From positions 1-17,054 of the forward strand of contig JAFKJZ010000153.1 of NCBI GenBank assembly GCA_017305815.1: DNA of 17,054 nt, read 5' to 3'. Each line of letters begins with the position of its first letter. Positions within the stretch are counted from its first letter, which is position 1. The notes beneath the pieces were generated by a model, which saw only the letters and a list, made by a program, of their open reading frames with translations, made no database searches and was not told the DNA's origin. Shown one piece after another: positions 14,688-17,054 of the stretch. The position numbers and the translations under genes were made by a program. Source of the stretch: Hyphomicrobiales bacterium (lineage in GTDB: Bacteria; Pseudomonadota; Alphaproteobacteria; Rhizobiales; Kaistiaceae).

Positions 14688-15355
14688 CAAGACTGTCCCA
14701 CCGCCTCGTCTTTGCACTCGCCTTCCTGCCGCTGGCGCTTGGCGCCGTCGAGGCGCGCGCGCAGGCCAATGCCGACCTGTTCAAGGGATTCCAGACCGGC
14801 CAGAAGGGCCCGGTCAATGTCGAGGCGGATTCGCTCGACGTGGTGGAGAAGGACGGTCAGCGCATCTCGACCTTCACCGGCAATGTCACCGTGACGCGCG
14901 GCGACAGCGTGCTGAAGGCCGGCAAGATCTCGATCTTCTCGGCCGGCTCCAAGACCGCGCCGAAGGACGGCAAGCCGGCCGACGCCGCCGATGGCAAGAG
15001 CGCCGATGGCAAGTCGGCCGATGGCGCGGCGAAGCCCGCCGCCGCCAGCAAGGAAGCCTCTCAGCTCGAGGGCACGTTGCCGGGCGCCGGCAGCTTCACC
15101 CGCATCGAGGCGACCGGCAAGGTCTACGTCAATTCCGGCCAGCAGACCGCGACCGGCGACACCGCCGTCGTCGACATGGTCGGCAAGCTGGTGACGCTGA
15201 CCGGCAATGTCGTGCTGAGCCAGGGCCCCAACGTCATCACCGGCGACAAGCTGACCTGGGACATGACGACGGGCCGCGCCCGCGTCGACCAGAAGCCGGG
15301 CGCTCGCATCCGCGGCATCTTCACGCCGGGCTCGGCCCCGGGCAAGACGCCCTAG
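14684..15355 (+). CDS. lptA: LPS transport periplasmic protein LptA
   Basis: A 223-residue periplasmic protein with a signal peptide (hydrophobic core RLVFALAFLPLALGA, cleavage expected after about Ala28). LptA forms the bridge that carries LPS from the inner to the outer membrane. The OstA-type repeats are visible in VNVEADSLDVVEKDGQRISTFTGNVTVTRGD, in RIEATGKVYVNSGQQTATGDTAVVDM and in LTGNVVLSQGPNVITGDKLTWDMTTGRARVD. Between the first and second repeats is a low-complexity Ala/Asp/Gly/Lys/Ser stretch (about 88-130) that includes a 15-nt tandem repeat. This insertion is longer than in E. coli LptA and is presumably a flexible loop. Coupled to lptC; separated from lptB by a 170-nt hairpin-rich spacer if lptB starts at 15526. 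Confidence 0.93.
   Translation: MTRLSHRLVFALAFLPLALGAVEARAQANADLFKGFQTGQKGPVNVEADSLDVVEKDGQRISTFTGNVTVTRGDSVLKAGKISIFSAGSKTAPKDGKPADAADGKSADGKSADGAAKPAAASKEASQLEGTLPGAGSFTRIEATGKVYVNSGQQTATGDTAVVDMVGKLVTLTGNVVLSQGPNVITGDKLTWDMTTGRARVDQKPGARIRGIFTPGSAPGKTP
14987..15025 (+). repeat. 15-nt tandem repeat inside lptA
   Basis: The unit GCCGATGGCAAGAGC (14987-15001) is repeated with two changes at 15002-15016 (ending TCG) and begins a third time at 15017-15025. It encodes Ala-Asp-Gly-Lys-Ser. It lies in the low-complexity loop and could vary in copy number without a frameshift. Confidence 0.75.
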
Positions 15356-15392
15356 CGCGTCAGGCCTGAGGCCGCGCACCATGCGCCGGCCT

Positions 15393-15435
15393 GAGGCGAG
15401 GTGTCGGATTGACGCCTCGGATCCCCTCTGGGATC
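15393..15435 (+). promoter_or_regulatory. Paired hairpins in the lptA-lptB spacer
   Basis: GAGGCG (15393-15398) pairs with CGCCTC (15413-15418). Directly after it, GATCCC-CTCT-GGGATC (15420-15435) forms a perfect 6-bp hairpin. Farther on, CCGGC-A-GC (15455-15462) can pair with GCGCCGG (15481-15487), which is followed two bases after a TC by a run of six T (15491-15496). I see no good sigma-70 promoter. The stretch looks non-coding and may tune expression between lptA and lptB. Confidence 0.4.
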
Positions 15436-15525
15436 GTCCCGATGACAGAAGCAGCCGGCAGCGCCGGGGCAGTGAACGGAGCGCCGGTCATTTTTTCGAG
15501 CCTTTTCAGGAGCCGGGAACCGGCA

Positions 15526-16317
15526 GTGGCTGATATCGCCGCCCGTCGTGGCGCCGAACCGCAGGTAACCCGCTACGCCCAGGATGCCGGCGGACCCGGC
15601 TGGCTGGTCGCCCATGGCCTCGGCAAGAGCTATCGCCGCCGCCGCGTCGTCAATTCCGCCAGCCTCGCCGTGGCGCGGGGGGAGGCGGTCGGCCTGCTCG
15701 GCCCCAACGGCGCCGGCAAGACGACGATCTTCTACATGATCACCGGCCTGGTGCAGGCCGATCACGGCCGCATCGAGCTCGACGGCAACGACGTCACCCA
15801 ATTGCCGATGTATCGCCGCGCCCGCCTCGGCATCGGCTACCTGCCGCAGGAAACCTCGATCTTCCGCGGCATGACGGTCGAGCAGAACATCAAGGCCGTG
15901 CTGGAGGTCGTCGAGCCCGATCGCCACCGGCGCGAGGAAGAGCTCGATTCGCTTCTCGCCGAGTTCCACATCAGCCATCTTCGCAAATCGCCGGCAATCG
16001 CCCTTTCCGGCGGCGAGCGGCGCCGCTGCGAGATCGCCCGCGCGCTCGCCAGCCGTCCGACCTTCATGCTTCTCGACGAACCGTTCGCCGGCATTGATCC
16101 GATCGCGGTCGGCGACATTCAGACGCTGGTGCGCCACCTGACCCAGCGCGGCATCGGTGTGCTGATCACCGATCACAATGTCCGCGAAACGCTGGGTCTG
16201 ATCGACCGCGCCTACATCATCCATGCCGGCGAAGTGCTCATGGAAGGCCGTCCGGAGGACATCGTCGCCAGCCCGGACGTGCGTCGTCTCTATCTCGGAG
16301 AGCAGTTTACGCTTTGA
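15526..16317 (+). CDS. lptB: LPS export ABC transporter ATP-binding protein LptB
   Basis: The ATPase of the LptB2FGC exporter, on the cytoplasmic side of the inner membrane. Numbered from GTG 15526 (263 residues): Walker A GPNGAGKTT (59-67), Q-loop LPQETSIF (Gln108), signature LSGGE (160-164), Walker B MLLDEP (Asp184, Glu185), and H-loop TDHN (His217). The family-typical HVR-like segments MYRRARLGIGYLPQE and PFAGIDPIAVGDIQ are intact. Longer starts are open at ATG 15442 and TTG 15409. However, 15442-15525 is rich in A/T-ending and rare codons unlike the rest and overlaps hairpins, and GGGAA precedes GTG 15526, so I prefer the shorter form. The start is the uncertain part; the identity is not. 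Confidence 0.93.
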   Translation: MADIAARRGAEPQVTRYAQDAGGPGWLVAHGLGKSYRRRRVVNSASLAVARGEAVGLLGPNGAGKTTIFYMITGLVQADHGRIELDGNDVTQLPMYRRARLGIGYLPQETSIFRGMTVEQNIKAVLEVVEPDRHRREEELDSLLAEFHISHLRKSPAIALSGGERRRCEIARALASRPTFMLLDEPFAGIDPIAVGDIQTLVRHLTQRGIGVLITDHNVRETLGLIDRAYIIHAGEVLMEGRPEDIVASPDVRRLYLGEQFTL

Positions 16318-16363
16318 AGCCGGCGCGGCTTGCGATACCAAGGGGTGAACCAAGCAAGTCTTG

Positions 16364-16390
16364 GGCCACCAGGCCGGGAGGCCGGTGGCC
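16364..16390 (+). terminator. Hairpin between lptB and rpoN
   Basis: GGCCACC (16364-16370) pairs with GGTGGCC (16384-16390), with an inner GGCC/GGCC stem, one bulged A and a GGGA loop. It is followed by a second hairpin, AAGGC-AAAAAAA-GCCTT (16393-16409), whose loop is seven A. There is no T-run on the plus strand, so this may be an lptB 3'-end structure or an rpoN leader structure. No confident rpoN promoter is visible. Confidence 0.4.
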
Positions 16391-16439
16391 ATAAGGCAAA
16401 AAAAGCCTTGGACCACACTCCGGGATACGCTGCCGAAGA

Positions 16440-17054
16440 ATGGCTCTTTCACAAAAACTCCTGCTCCGGCAGAGCCAGTCCCTCGTGATGACGCCGCAGC
16501 TGATGCAAGCCATCAAGCTGCTTCAGCTCTCCAATCTCGACCTGGTCGCCTATGTCGATGCCGAACTCGAGCGCAATCCGCTGCTCGAGCGCGACGACCG
16601 CGATGACGCAACCGGCTTCACGCTCCCGGCCGAGGGCGCCTCCGACGCCGCCGAGGACCGCGCGCTCGCGGCGGATGTCGCCGAGGAGCGGCCGGACTGG
16701 CTGGAGACCCGCCTGGAGGTCTCGCCGGACGCGATCGCCGAGCGGCTCGACACCGACCTCGCCAACGTGTTTCCCGACGATCACGGCGCCCCGGCTGGCG
16801 AAGCGGCGGGCCTGCCGCCGGTCGATCCCTGGTCGACGCCCTCCGATCGCCACGCCGTCAGCAGCGACGACTACAATCTCGAAGCCTTCGTCGCCGAGGA
16901 GCGGTCGCTCGCGGCGTTGCTGGGCGACCAGCTCGGCCTTGCCGTCACCGATCCGGGCCTCCGCCTGATCGGCCAGGCGCTGATCGACGAGATCGACGAG
17001 GCCGGCTACATGCGCGCCAGCCTGGAGGCTGTCGCCAGCCGCCTCGGCGCGCCG
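16440..17054 (+). CDS. rpoN: RNA polymerase sigma-54 factor (5' part)
   Basis: The first 205 codons are present and the frame is open at the window edge. Region I (about 1-51) is the activator-responsive, Leu/Gln-rich part: LSQKLLLRQSQSLVMTPQLMQAIKLLQLSN, then VDAELERNPLLE. Region II (about 52-130) is acidic and variable. From about 138 the core-binding domain begins (YNLEAFVAEERSLAALLGDQLG, then LIDEIDEAGYMRASLE). The C-terminal DNA-binding domain and RpoN box lie beyond the window. The position behind lptB is the conserved arrangement in proteobacteria, where hpf and ptsN usually follow. Only a weak GAAGA precedes the ATG, but MALSQKLLLRQSQ is the standard start. Sigma-54 directs nitrogen and many other accessory promoters. 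Confidence 0.97.
   Translation, partial: MALSQKLLLRQSQSLVMTPQLMQAIKLLQLSNLDLVAYVDAELERNPLLERDDRDDATGFTLPAEGASDAAEDRALAADVAEERPDWLETRLEVSPDAIAERLDTDLANVFPDDHGAPAGEAAGLPPVDPWSTPSDRHAVSSDDYNLEAFVAEERSLAALLGDQLGLAVTDPGLRLIGQALIDEIDEAGYMRASLEAVASRLGAP

Noticed and set aside
1..17054. CRISPR array, insertion sequence, prophage, tRNA or rRNA gene
   Set aside because: No regularly spaced repeats, transposase or integrase motifs, or tRNA/rRNA-like conserved sequences were found by reading both strands.

Overview
The window is GC-rich (strong G/C preference at third codon positions) and looks like the chromosome of an alphaproteobacterium, most likely of the Hyphomicrobiales. Reasons: the rnd-lptC-lptA-lptB-rpoN and infC-rpmI-rplT-pheS-pheT gene orders, the DUF1150 gene behind a ROSE-controlled small heat shock gene, the DUF2244 gene next to nth, and CTTG-N17-type promoters. 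The window is mostly core chromosome. I see no prophage, transposase, CRISPR array, tRNA or rRNA.

Layout. Positions 1-105 hold the end of a membrane protein, followed by an intergenic stretch with two palindromic repeat-like elements. nth (endonuclease III, minus) is divergent from a DUF2244 membrane protein (plus). Next comes a broken SDR/epimerase-like gene (plus) that has lost an internal segment and changed frame. Converging on it is a minus-strand cluster (5641 down to 2414): an alpha/beta hydrolase, a sulfite oxidase-like molybdoenzyme, a ferredoxin-reductase-type flavoprotein and a tail-anchored GT8 glycosyltransferase. The last three genes are nearly abutting or overlapping.

From 5765 to 11034 lies the translation cluster infC-rpmI-rplT-pheS-pheT (plus). 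It has a structured leader before infC, a rare ATT start for infC, a hairpin plus a good promoter candidate between infC and rpmI, and a hairpin-rich leader before pheS. It ends at a strong intrinsic terminator. Immediately after, on the minus strand, is a small heat shock operon: an RpoH-like promoter, a ROSE-type RNA thermometer that hides the Shine-Dalgarno sequence, Hsp20, DUF1150, and its own terminator. A Gfo/Idh/MocA oxidoreductase (minus) is divergent from rnd (RNase D). Then come the LPS transport genes lptC-lptA-lptB and the first 205 codons of rpoN, which runs off the window.

The observations most worth checking are the ROSE thermometer with its RpoH-type promoter, the ATT start of infC, the internally deleted SDR gene, the molybdoenzyme/flavoprotein pair with the GT8 gene, and the start of lptB, which is probably internal to the longest open frame. 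I found no clear example of a wholly new system.
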